Assembly: GCF_018457175.1 (NCBI RefSeq)
Contig: NZ_JAGFNU010000002.1
Span: 186,001 to 250,000 of the forward strand
Origin: Pseudohalocynthiibacter aestuariivivens
GTDB lineage: Bacteria > Pseudomonadota > Alphaproteobacteria > Rhodobacterales > Rhodobacteraceae
DNA length: 64,000 nucleotides
Direction of reading: 5' to 3'
Under the pieces are notes generated by a model. It saw only the letters and a program-made list of their open reading frames with translations, ran no database searches and was not told where the DNA came from. A program made the translations under genes and the position numbers. Positions 47,301-54,600 of the stretch are shown one piece after another. How positions within the stretch are numbered: the first letter of the stretch is position 1; each line of letters starts with the position of its first letter.

Positions 47301-47818
47301 AGATCAGATCGGGCCAACTGGAAGGTGTGGTCGATGGTGACGGCCAATGGGCGCCTCAGATCAACCTGGGTGTACCCGTGCTGATCCCGGAAAAATTTGT
47401 TCCTGACCTTGATGTGCGTCTCGGGCTTTACCGACGTCTTTCTGGCCTAACGACAAAGGTGGAACTGGAAGGCTTCGCCGCCGAACTTATTGATCGTTTT
47501 GGCAAGCTGCCGAAAGAGGTGAACACCCTGCTGCTGGTTGTGCGGATCAAAGCGATGTGCAAACGCGCAGGTATTGCCAAGCTTGACGGTGGTCCAAAAG
47601 GCGCAACCATCCAGTTCCACAACGATAAATTCGCCTCACCCGAAGGATTGGTAGATTTCATCCATGCCCAGAACGGGCTGGCGAAAGTACGCGACAACAA
47701 GATTATCGTGCGGCGTGACTGGAAAAGTGAAGCCGACAAAATTAAAGGCGCCTTTGCGATTGCCCGCGATCTGGCAGAAAAAGTCGTCGCGAAAGAAAAG
47801 GCCGCAAAGGCGCGCTGA
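44357..47818 (+). CDS. mfd: transcription-repair coupling factor Mfd
   Basis: A 1153-residue DNA translocase that displaces stalled RNA polymerase and recruits UvrA. Domain order: UvrB-homology region (about 1-340), RNA-polymerase-interacting domain (SLSPGDLIVHVDHGVGRYKGLE, near 480), RecG-like motor with Walker A GDVGFGKTE and DEEQ box VIDEEQHFG, motif RIRGRVGRSKTRAYAYL-like sequence, and the C-terminal UvrA-blocking domain. Full length. It ends four bases before the convergent peroxiredoxin gene. Confidence 0.96.
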   Translation: MSANHITAGGAPEGFDAQIIASELAKTGGPILHIARDDKRVAAMQAALAFFAPDAVVIHFPGWDCLPFDRMSPNPDVSATRMATLAGLAHGMPRQFILLTTLNAATQKVPARSILKEAAFSAQVGQQIDESALRNFLTRMGFSQTPTVMEPGDYAIRGGIIDIYPPGESGPVRLDLFGDVLDGARRFDPATQRTTEKLSVIELAPVSEVILDDASITRFRQNYRIEFGAAGTDDPLYEAISAGRKHHGVEHWLPFFHERLETLFDYLPDASVFLDDQVTPTRLARWDSIADQYETRHLALSEKGRMDTVYKPVPPELLYLDDTAWNAAIDGHRVIEMHPLPRATGPGVIDAGGRIGRNFSPERQLENVSLFSALKGHINAIRHNSQVILASYSEGARERLQGLMADEGLTSTNLIKDYRDVPDGTGGVHLAVWALEHGFVAKGLTVISEQDVLGDRLIRAPKRKRRAENFLTETQSLSPGDLIVHVDHGVGRYKGLETITAMSAPHECIALEYAGGDRLFLPVENIELLSKFGHEEGLLDRLGGGAWQAKKAKLKERIREIADKLIRLAAERALRRAPIMEPPHGMWEAFSARFPYQETEDQLRAIEDVLHDMGSGQPMDRLICGDVGFGKTEVAMRAAFIAALSGVQVAVITPTTLLTRQHYKSFSDRFRGFPVEVRQLSRFVSAKEAAATKSGLADGTIDIVIGTHALLAKTIRIKNLGLLVIDEEQHFGVTHKERLKEMRSDVHVLTLTATPIPRTLQMSLSGVRDLSIIGTPPVDRLAIRTYVSEFDTITLREALLREHYRGGQSFFVVPRIKDLPEIEAFLADQVPEVSVVVAHGQMAAGELDDRMNAFYDGKYDVLLATTIIESGLDIPTANTMVIHRADMFGLAQLYQIRGRVGRSKTRAYAYLTTKPRSPLTPNAEKRLRVLGSLDALGAGFTLASQDLDIRGAGNLLGEEQSGQMRDVGYELYQSMLEEAISKIRSGQLEGVVDGDGQWAPQINLGVPVLIPEKFVPDLDVRLGLYRRLSGLTTKVELEGFAAELIDRFGKLPKEVNTLLLVVRIKAMCKRAGIAKLDGGPKGATIQFHNDKFASPEGLVDFIHAQNGLAKVRDNKIIVRRDWKSEADKIKGAFAIARDLAEKVVAKEKAAKAR

Positions 47819-47822
47819 GTTT

Positions 47823-48359
47823 TTAGACCGCGCCGGTGTATTCACCGCGGGCAGGGTAGCCGTTGGCAACTGCGAAATCGATTGCGCCAAGCAGTTCTTT
47901 AAAATGAGGCCGCACAAATGGCATGGTCTGGACGGACATATAATAAAGCGACTGATCCTTGTTCACCATGAACAGGCCGGGTTCAGAGAAAAGCGCAGGC
48001 TCCTCAATACCAATCGAGGTTTTGCCGCGAGAGGTCGAGATATAAAGCCCCCATTCACGCGCCTTTTCGAGCGACAGGTCATAGCCAAAGCGAAGGTTTT
48101 TTGTCTTCATTTTGTCCGCCATGTCTTGCGCGCGCTCCACACCATCTGAGCTGATCGCAACCGTCTTCACACCGCGCTCTTCAAACTCTGGTGTCAGGCG
48201 CTCAAGTTCGGCAAGATAACCTGTGCAGATCGGGCAATGCAGTCCGCGGTAAAAGCAAACGACAGTTCCAAGATCTGCACCGTCGGTCGCAAGATCAAAC
48301 TGGCCACCCCCAAGAAGAGGTACCGTAAGTTCAGGGGTTTTTTCGCGGGGTACAAGCAT
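47823..48359 (-). CDS. peroxiredoxin-like protein (AhpC/TSA fold)
   Basis: A 178-residue thioredoxin-fold protein. FYRGLHCPICTGYLAEL has Cys42 and Cys45, a CxxC arrangement seen in the peroxiredoxin-like family. It probably reduces peroxides or acts as a disulfide reductase. AAGGA precedes the ATG. It is divergent from an AraC-type regulator, and the 112-base gap holds nested inverted repeats, so regulation by that protein is plausible. Confidence 0.87.
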   Translation of the reverse strand: MLVPREKTPELTVPLLGGGQFDLATDGADLGTVVCFYRGLHCPICTGYLAELERLTPEFEERGVKTVAISSDGVERAQDMADKMKTKNLRFGYDLSLEKAREWGLYISTSRGKTSIGIEEPALFSEPGLFMVNKDQSLYYMSVQTMPFVRPHFKELLGAIDFAVANGYPARGEYTGAV

Positions 48360-48397
48360 TTTCTTATCCTTCTACGCTGTGTCTCGATGAATTCATT

Positions 48398-48462
48398 CCT
48401 TGTCTATAGACCACTAATGGTCGTAAAAGTGACGTAATATACGATAATACGTCCTGACAAGG
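48398..48462. promoter_or_regulatory. nested inverted repeats in the prx/araC divergent promoter
   Basis: Outer arms CCTTGTC (48398-48404) and GACAAGG (48456-48462) enclose GACCA-CTAA-TGGTC (48409-48422) and GACGTA-N11-TACGTC (48431-48453). The layout suggests operator sites for the adjacent regulator. The outer 3' arm also overlaps its ribosome site. Confidence 0.5.
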
Positions 48463-48471
48463 GTAGCTCAG

Positions 48472-49188
48472 ATGTCTCTTGATCGGCTCGCTTCGCTCGT
48501 TAAATTCTTGCAGATCAAAACTGTTTCGGCGCCTCCTTTGCGGGACGCAGGTTTTTTTGTTCTGAAGAATAAAGATGGATATGTTCTTGCGACATCCAGC
48601 CATGGCGTACGGTCAGACACGATTCTTGCTGTACGGTTCTCAAACACAGGCGCGCTCGATTCCCTGCTGACGGCTGTTGGCTGCCATAGCCATCCGGTCG
48701 CGCCCGAAGATGCAATTTATCCCATTCTGGAACTTTGCGAGGCGGAACTGCAAAGGCCCAGATGTGGGGCTGAAACCTTGATGGCAGGCTATGCGGAGGT
48801 GCTTCTGATTCACTTCCTACGCAGCGCTATAGAATTTGGTCGTGCCGAGGTTGGCGTATTGGCCGGTTTGTCTGATCCACGTCTTTCGCGGGCATTGGTC
48901 GCTATCCATGATCAGCCGGGACGAAACTGGAACACCGATGATCTGGCAGCGGTGGCTGGTATGTCGCGGTCTGTGTTTATGGCACGTTTCCGTGCGGTGA
49001 TGGGTGATCCCCCTATGGGATACCTCAGGCAATGGCGTCTGGCGCGGGCGCGTGACGAGATTATTGCCGGAGCACGGGTGAACGAGGTCGCGTTGCGTTA
49101 CGGCTATGGTTCGGCCGATGCCTTCGCACGCGCATTTCGAAAAGCTGAGGGAGTATCCCCCTCTGATTTGCGCAGACAGGCCGCCTAG
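48472..49188 (+). CDS. AraC family regulator with cupin-type N-terminus
   Basis: A 238-residue regulator. The N-terminal half resembles the AraC-binding cupin_6 family (DRLASLVKFLQIKTV, LILEL-type end), and the C-terminal half is a two-part AraC DNA-binding domain (WNTDDLAAVAGMSRSVFMARF, VNEVALRYGYGSADAFARAFRK). AAGGG lies eight bases before the ATG. Divergent from a peroxiredoxin-like gene, its likely target. The stop overlaps that of the convergent MFS gene by four bases. Confidence 0.9.
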   Translation: MSLDRLASLVKFLQIKTVSAPPLRDAGFFVLKNKDGYVLATSSHGVRSDTILAVRFSNTGALDSLLTAVGCHSHPVAPEDAIYPILELCEAELQRPRCGAETLMAGYAEVLLIHFLRSAIEFGRAEVGVLAGLSDPRLSRALVAIHDQPGRNWNTDDLAAVAGMSRSVFMARFRAVMGDPPMGYLRQWRLARARDEIIAGARVNEVALRYGYGSADAFARAFRKAEGVSPSDLRRQAA

Positions 49189-50402
49189 ATATGGTTGTGT
49201 TTTACACGTTCCAGGTTTTTCATCCGGCGCATGAGCAGGCTTGCAAGAACGGAACAAGCGAACGTGCCAATTGCCAGCGGCAATGGCGTTCCATCGAAAG
49301 CCAATCCTATTGGCGCAGCAATCACCACGGCCAGCACAGTTGATACAGCCCCGATAATTGATGCCGCCATTCCGGCGATATGACCCATGGGTTCCATCGC
49401 CAAAGCATTCAGGTTGCCGATTGTCAGACCAACCATAAAGAAAATCGATGTCGTCCAGATAAAGAAGGCCGGAAAGTAAGCCCATACCGGCCAGAGGTCG
49501 AACCCCGTCACCAGCGCCATCGTTCCGGAAAACGCAACCTGACCAAGAAGCGCGATGCCGATAAGGTAGCGCATTCCCAGACGCACCACCAAGACTGCAT
49601 TCACAATGCTTGCGGATGAGGCAATCACAGCGGTTAGACCAAACCACAGAGGGAAGTAAGTGCTTTCACCAAAGGTAACATCATAGATCTGCTGTGTGGA
49701 CGAAATGACCGCCATTAAAATGCCAAATGTCAAGGTTTGCACCATCGTTGACAGAACAAACATCTTGCTGGCTGACACTTCCTTTAGTGCGTTTTTAAAG
49801 TTGAAAATGCGAAGCGGAATGCGTGCAGTGCGTGGCAATGTTTCTGTCTGCCTGAACGCCAGCCAAAGCCCGGTGGCCGTCGCAAAGATAACGAAGGCAG
49901 CATAGATTCCGCGCCAGCCGAAATAATGAATGATCACAGCGCCTAGCGACGGGGCAATCGCCGGAACGAGCGAAAAGACAAGCATGGTAAACGACATGAT
50001 TTTTGCCATCTGGCGGCCTGCATAAAGGTCCCGGATAATTGCCAGTGCAACAACTCTTGGCCCGGCAGCACCAAGCCCTTGCAGGGCGCGTGCGGCCAAC
50101 ATTGTCTCCAGGCTTTCGGTTTGCCAGGCAAACCAGGCCGCGAAAATGTAAAGCGCCGAGCCGCTTAGAAGCACACGTTTACGACCAAAGGCGTCAGAAA
50201 TCGGTCCGGTGAAAAACGTCCCGATTCCCATTCCGAAAACGAAGCTCGTCACAACAAGCTGCGCGCGGTTCAGTTCTGTTGGTGACAACTCTTTGCCGAT
50301 TTCGGGCAGCGCCGGCAACATCGCATCAATCGAAAACGCGATGGTCGCAAACAACATCGCCATCAAGGCGACGAATTCTACAATGGGCAGGCGCTGCGGC
50401 AT
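49185..50402 (-). CDS. MFS efflux transporter, Bcr/CflA type
   Basis: A 405-residue, twelve-helix inner-membrane drug/proton antiporter. IDAMLPALPEIGKEL, then FFTGPISDAFGRKRVLLSGSALY (motif A) and ARALQGLGAAGPRVVALAIIRDLY, are diagnostic of the Bcr/CflA subfamily. It begins five bases after the DsbA-type gene, probably as the third gene of an acyl-CoA synthetase-dsbA-mfs run. The exported compound is unknown. Confidence 0.9.
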   Translation of the reverse strand: MPQRLPIVEFVALMAMLFATIAFSIDAMLPALPEIGKELSPTELNRAQLVVTSFVFGMGIGTFFTGPISDAFGRKRVLLSGSALYIFAAWFAWQTESLETMLAARALQGLGAAGPRVVALAIIRDLYAGRQMAKIMSFTMLVFSLVPAIAPSLGAVIIHYFGWRGIYAAFVIFATATGLWLAFRQTETLPRTARIPLRIFNFKNALKEVSASKMFVLSTMVQTLTFGILMAVISSTQQIYDVTFGESTYFPLWFGLTAVIASSASIVNAVLVVRLGMRYLIGIALLGQVAFSGTMALVTGFDLWPVWAYFPAFFIWTTSIFFMVGLTIGNLNALAMEPMGHIAGMAASIIGAVSTVLAVVIAAPIGLAFDGTPLPLAIGTFACSVLASLLMRRMKNLERVKHNHI

Positions 50403-50407
50403 AGATC

Positions 50408-51046
50408 TCAGTCTTTTATCTGCTCAAGAATCTCTTCAACAACTTCACCCCAGAGTTCAGGAGGTTGTGCGCCGCTCAAAACGTGCTGATTGGCCACGAT
50501 GAAGCAGGGAACCCCGCTTACACCACGTGCGCGCGCGTGTTCGTCGCGTGCGCGGATGTCGTCGCTGTCCGCATCTCCGGACAACAAATGCCGCACCATG
50601 GCAGGGTCCATTCCAGCCTTTTCGGCTACATCGACCAAAACATCAGTGTCGCCAATGTCACGCCCCTCTTTGAAATATGCGCGGAACAGAGCGGATACGA
50701 CGGGTGTCTGACGCCCCTCAAGCCCTGCCCAATGAATGAGTCGATGTGCGTCAAGCGTATTTGGCGTACGTGTCATCGCAGCAAAATCAATATCAAGCCC
50801 GGCTTCTTCCGCCGTTTTGGCGATGGGTCCGTAAACACGAAGCGCGCCTTCCTGGCCACCAAACTTTGCTTCCAGATACTCCCGCCGATCCATGCCTTCG
50901 GCGGGCATATCCGGATTCAGTTGGAAGGGATGCCATTCAATATTGAATGGGTGCTCAGGATGCGCTTCAAGTGCGCGATCCAGGTAGGATTTTCCGATAT
51001 AGCACCATGGGCAGATCGGGTCGGATAGGATATCAAGCTTGACCAT
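50408..51046 (-). CDS. DsbA-family thioredoxin-fold protein, FrnE type
   Basis: A 212-residue cytosolic protein (no signal peptide). The active site is Cys12-Pro-Trp-Cys15 in LDILSDPICPWCYIG; the cis-proline loop is RGVSGVPCFIV. It belongs to the FrnE/2-hydroxychromene-2-carboxylate isomerase group. The start at 51046 has GAGGA nearby, better than 51058. Its start lies inside the end of the upstream acyl-CoA synthetase gene. Confidence 0.9.
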   Translation of the reverse strand: MVKLDILSDPICPWCYIGKSYLDRALEAHPEHPFNIEWHPFQLNPDMPAEGMDRREYLEAKFGGQEGALRVYGPIAKTAEEAGLDIDFAAMTRTPNTLDAHRLIHWAGLEGRQTPVVSALFRAYFKEGRDIGDTDVLVDVAEKAGMDPAMVRHLLSGDADSDDIRARDEHARARGVSGVPCFIVANQHVLSGAQPPELWGEVVEEILEQIKD

Positions 51047-52565
51047 GGAGGTCCTCATATTCTTGTCTTAATGCGCGCCTTAGCAGCTTGCCGTTTGCGC
51101 CTTTTGGCAAAGTTTCCACCCGTACAAATAGCCGTGGTGTCTTGTAGCGGGCCAGCCGGGTCGCGGCAAAGCGGTTCAGGTCGTCGTCCGTCAGGGGTTT
51201 ATCTGCGGTATAAAAAGCCGCAATCACTGTAGTGTCTGCTTTTACGCGAACTTCTGCAACTGCGGATTCATGCACATCCGGGTGAGCATTAAGCGCAGAT
51301 TCAACTTCGATCGGGGAAACCCGGAAACCGCCAGCATTCATCATATCATCCGCGCGGCCCAGATAGGTGATTGCACCATCCTTTGCCATAGACACAGTGT
51401 CGCCGGTAACAAACCACTCGCCTATAAATCGCGATTTGGTTTCATCTTCGGCGTTCCAATACCCAAGCATCAAACCGGGATCTCGATTTGAAACTGCCAG
51501 TGTTCCTAGTGTATCTGAGGGCACCAATGCACCCGTTTCATCCAAAACCGCAATGCGGCGGCCCTGCTGCGGATAGCCGAAACTGCGTTTTGAAGGTGGA
51601 TGGTCCGGGCAACCCGATACAAAGGTTGAACATTCCGACATGCCGTATGCTTCAAAAATTTCGGTGCCCGTGGCTGTGCGCCATCGTTCCTTGGTGCTGA
51701 TGGGTAGCTTTTCACCGGCTGAGAACCCATGACGCAGCTGAGGTGCGTCAATCGTTTCGTTTGTTTTCAACAACTGCCGATAAACCCCGGGGGCCGCTGC
51801 AAATAAACTTGCCTTATGGGCCCGTATTAATTGGGGAAACGTGGTTGAGTCCGTCCCGGGACATGGGATCAGCGCTGTTGCCCCTTTTGTCCAGGGGTCC
51901 ATCAAACCGGTGCCAAGCGTGTAAGTCCAGTTAAACGCTCCAGCATGCAACAACCGGTCGTCCTGCCGTAAACTATACCATCCATCCCACATCATGCGAC
52001 GCGCCCATATAGCGCGGTGTGCGTGGCAAACCGCGCGTGGCTTTCCCGATGTGCCAGACGTGTAGATGACGTAGCCTAGACGTTCGGGGTCGCCCAGTAT
52101 GAAATCAGCCATGGGTAACGACTGCATCGCAACCATAACCTCTTCAGTTACCACCCTGCAGGGTGGATCTGACGGGTAGGGGACCCCGGAGGCCGCAATA
52201 ATTAGCTTTGGTTCAATCTCGTGAATGATCTTGCCGACCTCATACTCGGTAAGCTGCGCGGCTGTCGGCACCGGTATCAAATCAACTGCAATACATGCGA
52301 GAAAGGCGATTGGGAATTCCACAGTATTGCCCAACCGCATCAAAACGCGGTCTCCGGGCTTCAGGCCAAGCTCTTGCAACCCTGTTGCAGTTGCGCGAAC
52401 TACCTTTTCCAGTTCTGAATATGTCCAGACCTCTGAACGATCCGGAAACAGAATTTCAAGCGCTGGTTTTTCTGGCAGCGTTGCCGCCGAACCCAATACA
52501 TAAGCCGCCATGTTGAACGGGTCAGGGCAGGGGGCTGGCGGGCCTTGGTCAAACAAAGAAAACAT
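51033..52565 (-). CDS. AMP-binding acyl-CoA synthetase
   Basis: A 510-residue adenylate-forming enzyme that activates a carboxylic acid to its CoA ester. P-loop YTSGTSGKPRAV, motif EAYGMSECSTF and the hinge GRADDMMNAGGFRVSP are intact, and the C-terminal lysine is in LPKGANGKLLRR, with the benzoate/acetate-like pattern. The start at 52565 is chosen over 52601 by fit to homologs; the ribosome site is weak. Divergent from an XRE-cupin regulator with a 67-base gap, its probable controller. Confidence 0.9.
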   Translation of the reverse strand: MFSLFDQGPPAPCPDPFNMAAYVLGSAATLPEKPALEILFPDRSEVWTYSELEKVVRATATGLQELGLKPGDRVLMRLGNTVEFPIAFLACIAVDLIPVPTAAQLTEYEVGKIIHEIEPKLIIAASGVPYPSDPPCRVVTEEVMVAMQSLPMADFILGDPERLGYVIYTSGTSGKPRAVCHAHRAIWARRMMWDGWYSLRQDDRLLHAGAFNWTYTLGTGLMDPWTKGATALIPCPGTDSTTFPQLIRAHKASLFAAAPGVYRQLLKTNETIDAPQLRHGFSAGEKLPISTKERWRTATGTEIFEAYGMSECSTFVSGCPDHPPSKRSFGYPQQGRRIAVLDETGALVPSDTLGTLAVSNRDPGLMLGYWNAEDETKSRFIGEWFVTGDTVSMAKDGAITYLGRADDMMNAGGFRVSPIEVESALNAHPDVHESAVAEVRVKADTTVIAAFYTADKPLTDDDLNRFAATRLARYKTPRLFVRVETLPKGANGKLLRRALRQEYEDLHGQA

Positions 52566-52632
52566 GAATAGTCTGCTACGCCCGCATCGGAAAAGTTGCA
52601 AGCCAACTGCGCTTGGTTCTATACGTCAGCCC

Positions 52633-53256
52633 ATGGAAAGAAAAAGTCAGCCAAGTATCATAAGAATCGCACGCGAGAACGGAGAAGAAACGCGCGCAGA
52701 ACCGCTTAACCTTGGCGTTCGCGTCCGCGAGTTACGCAAAGCAAAAAACTGGACGCTTGAACAGGCAGCAAAACACGCCGGGCTGGCGCGTTCAACGCTT
52801 TCTAAAATCGAAAATGGCCAGATGTCACCCACATATGAGGCGTTGAAAAAACTGGCCGAGGGGTTGCAGATATCAGTGCCGCAACTGTTCACCCCACCCT
52901 TGCGCGAGCAAGTTAACGGGCGCATGGATATTACAAAATCCGGTGAGGGAAACAGCCATGCAACAACTACATATGAGCACGAACTTCTCGCGGTATCGCT
53001 GGTAAAAAAACAAATGCTTCCCTACCGCGCCAGAGTGCGCGCGCGAAGCCCGGAAGAATTTGACGGCTGGGTGCGGCACGACGGTGAAGAGTTTCTGTAC
53101 GTTCTGACTGGCGGGGTGCGTCTTTACACCGAGTTTTACGAACCCGTTGATATGCGCCGCGGTGACAGCGCCTATTACGACGCATCAATGGGACACAATG
53201 TGATTTCAACAAGCCCGGAAGACGCTATGATCCTTTGGGTAACATCACTAAACTAG
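52633..53256 (+). CDS. XRE family regulator with cupin domain
   Basis: A 207-residue regulator. The helix-turn-helix is VRELRKAKNWTLEQAAKHAGL then ARSTLSKIENGQMSPTYEAL (about residues 30-85). A C-terminal cupin (HDGEEFLYVLTGGVRLYTEFYEPVDM, then RRGDSAYYDASMGHNV) likely binds a small effector. The start at 52633 fits the family; the longer frame lies in the divergent gap. It probably regulates the adjacent acyl-CoA synthetase gene. The stop overlaps aqpS by four bases. Confidence 0.88.
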   Translation: MERKSQPSIIRIARENGEETRAEPLNLGVRVRELRKAKNWTLEQAAKHAGLARSTLSKIENGQMSPTYEALKKLAEGLQISVPQLFTPPLREQVNGRMDITKSGEGNSHATTTYEHELLAVSLVKKQMLPYRARVRARSPEEFDGWVRHDGEEFLYVLTGGVRLYTEFYEPVDMRRGDSAYYDASMGHNVISTSPEDAMILWVTSLN

Positions 53257-53903
53257 TTCTTCGGAAAAAGAATAGGCAGTACAATTGCCGCAACACCCAC
53301 GCCAACGATCTGCGTCAATATGAACATGCTGATATGCGCAGGATTGATCCCGGCAAAAGTATCGGAAAACCCACGCGCAATCGTGACGGCGGGGTTCGCA
53401 AAACTGGTTGAGGACGTGAACCAGTAAGCCCCTGTGATGTACAGGCCCACAAGCGGTGGCACGGCGTCTGGGCGATGCTTGATACCACCAAAGATAACCA
53501 GCAACAGACCAAAGGTCGCGATTATTTCGCTTGCCCATTGGTTAACGCCGGTTCGGTCAGTATTTGATAGCTGCAATATCGGCAGGTCAAACATCAGATG
53601 GCAGGCCCAAACCCCGATAATGCCACCCGCGATCTGCACAACAACATATGGCAGCACGTCTGACACGTCGTGTTCCCTGCGAATTGCAAAGGCCAAGGTC
53701 ACTGCCGGGTTAAAATGCGCACCGGATACCGGGCCTAAGGTTGTGATGATTGCGTAAAGGATACAGCCAGTGGCAATTGCATTCGCAAGCAGTGCCAGCG
53801 CGATATTATCACCAGCAAGCGACTCTGCCATAATCCCGGAACCGACGACGCCAATCAGAAGAAATGCTGTACCAATAAACTCCGCCAGCAGTTTACGTAT
53901 CAT
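53253..53903 (-). CDS. aqpS: aquaglyceroporin, probable arsenite channel AqpS
   Basis: A 216-residue major intrinsic protein with six helices and two pore motifs, HFNPAVT and FANPAVT. Its ATG overlaps the arsC stop by four bases. In Sinorhizobium meliloti AqpS exports arsenite made by ArsC, and the tight coupling here suggests the same. The small size is normal for the family. Confidence 0.88.
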   Translation of the reverse strand: MIRKLLAEFIGTAFLLIGVVGSGIMAESLAGDNIALALLANAIATGCILYAIITTLGPVSGAHFNPAVTLAFAIRREHDVSDVLPYVVVQIAGGIIGVWACHLMFDLPILQLSNTDRTGVNQWASEIIATFGLLLVIFGGIKHRPDAVPPLVGLYITGAYWFTSSTSFANPAVTIARGFSDTFAGINPAHISMFILTQIVGVGVAAIVLPILFPKN

Positions 53904-54376
53904 GTCAGTTTTCCGATGCGATCAAGCGTTTCTTTTAGCTCGTTAACATCAAGCCGGTCCAAGGGCAAAGACAACAACGCAGCCGCGCGTTTTGCCAAAA
54001 TATCATAAGCCTCCTGAAACGCCCTTTCCCAGTCTCGTTCTGCAGCTGCTGCAGGATCTTCGACACCCCAATGGGTGCGCACCGGGGCACCGGGCCAGAT
54101 CGGGCAGGTCTCACCGGCAGCGGAACCGCAAACGGTGATCACAATATCCATTTCTGGCGCGTCAGGTTCCGCGAACTCATCCCAGCTTTTGGATCTGGCG
54201 TCGCGCGTATTGTGCCCTAACTTTGACAACAGCCGTAGCGATTGTGGGTGAACCGATCCGGACGGGCGCGAACCGGCAGAATACGCCCGCAAACCGGGTA
54301 TATTGCTGTGGTTAATAATGGACTCCAGCAGGATAGACCGTGCCGAGTTTCCGGTGCATAGGACAAGTATATTCAT
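53900..54376 (-). CDS. arsC: arsenate reductase, low-MW phosphatase type
   Basis: A 158-residue enzyme that reduces arsenate to arsenite. The catalytic loop is Cys7-T-G-N-S-A-R13-S, and the family's later Asp is in HWGVEDPA. The ATG at 54376 gives the standard N-terminus MNILVLCTGNSARS; a GTG at 54412 is possible but lies inside a palindrome. No arsR is adjacent. Coupled to aqpS by a 4-base overlap. Confidence 0.85.
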   Translation of the reverse strand: MNILVLCTGNSARSILLESIINHSNIPGLRAYSAGSRPSGSVHPQSLRLLSKLGHNTRDARSKSWDEFAEPDAPEMDIVITVCGSAAGETCPIWPGAPVRTHWGVEDPAAAAERDWERAFQEAYDILAKRAAALLSLPLDRLDVNELKETLDRIGKLT

Positions 54377-54410
54377 AGGCTGCGCGATAGACAATTTTTG
54401 TAACACTTTC

Positions 54411-54442
54411 ACGACAAAACGACACCAAGGCCATTTTGTCGT
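54411..54442. promoter_or_regulatory. 9-bp inverted repeat upstream of arsC
   Basis: ACGACAAAA and TTTTGTCGT are perfect arms separated by 14 bases, 35 bases before the arsC start. No T-run follows, so an operator is more likely than a terminator. Confidence 0.45.
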
Positions 54443-54480
54443 CGGTCGGTCGCTTCGTTAGCTCGAAGACTTACACAGGC

Positions 54481-54600
54481 TCAGAATGCGTCGCCAACCT
54501 TTCGTGCGCCGGCTGAAACATCGCGGCCAAAACCTTCGACGGTTGCACAAGCTGACAGCCCCAAAAGAGCGGTGATTAGCAAAACTCTGATCATTTTCAT
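54481..54600 (-). CDS. entericidin-like small lipoprotein
   Basis: A 39-residue protein: a hydrophobic signal MKMIRVLLITALLGLSAC with a lipobox (LSAC), then a short mature tail ATVEGFGRDVSAGARKVGDAF. This is the entericidin A/B pattern, membrane lipopeptides of stress or antidote function. Its ATG overlaps the stop of the peptide-binding protein gene by four bases (ATGA). A second ATG two codons later is also possible. Confidence 0.8.
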   Translation of the reverse strand: MKMIRVLLITALLGLSACATVEGFGRDVSAGARKVGDAF

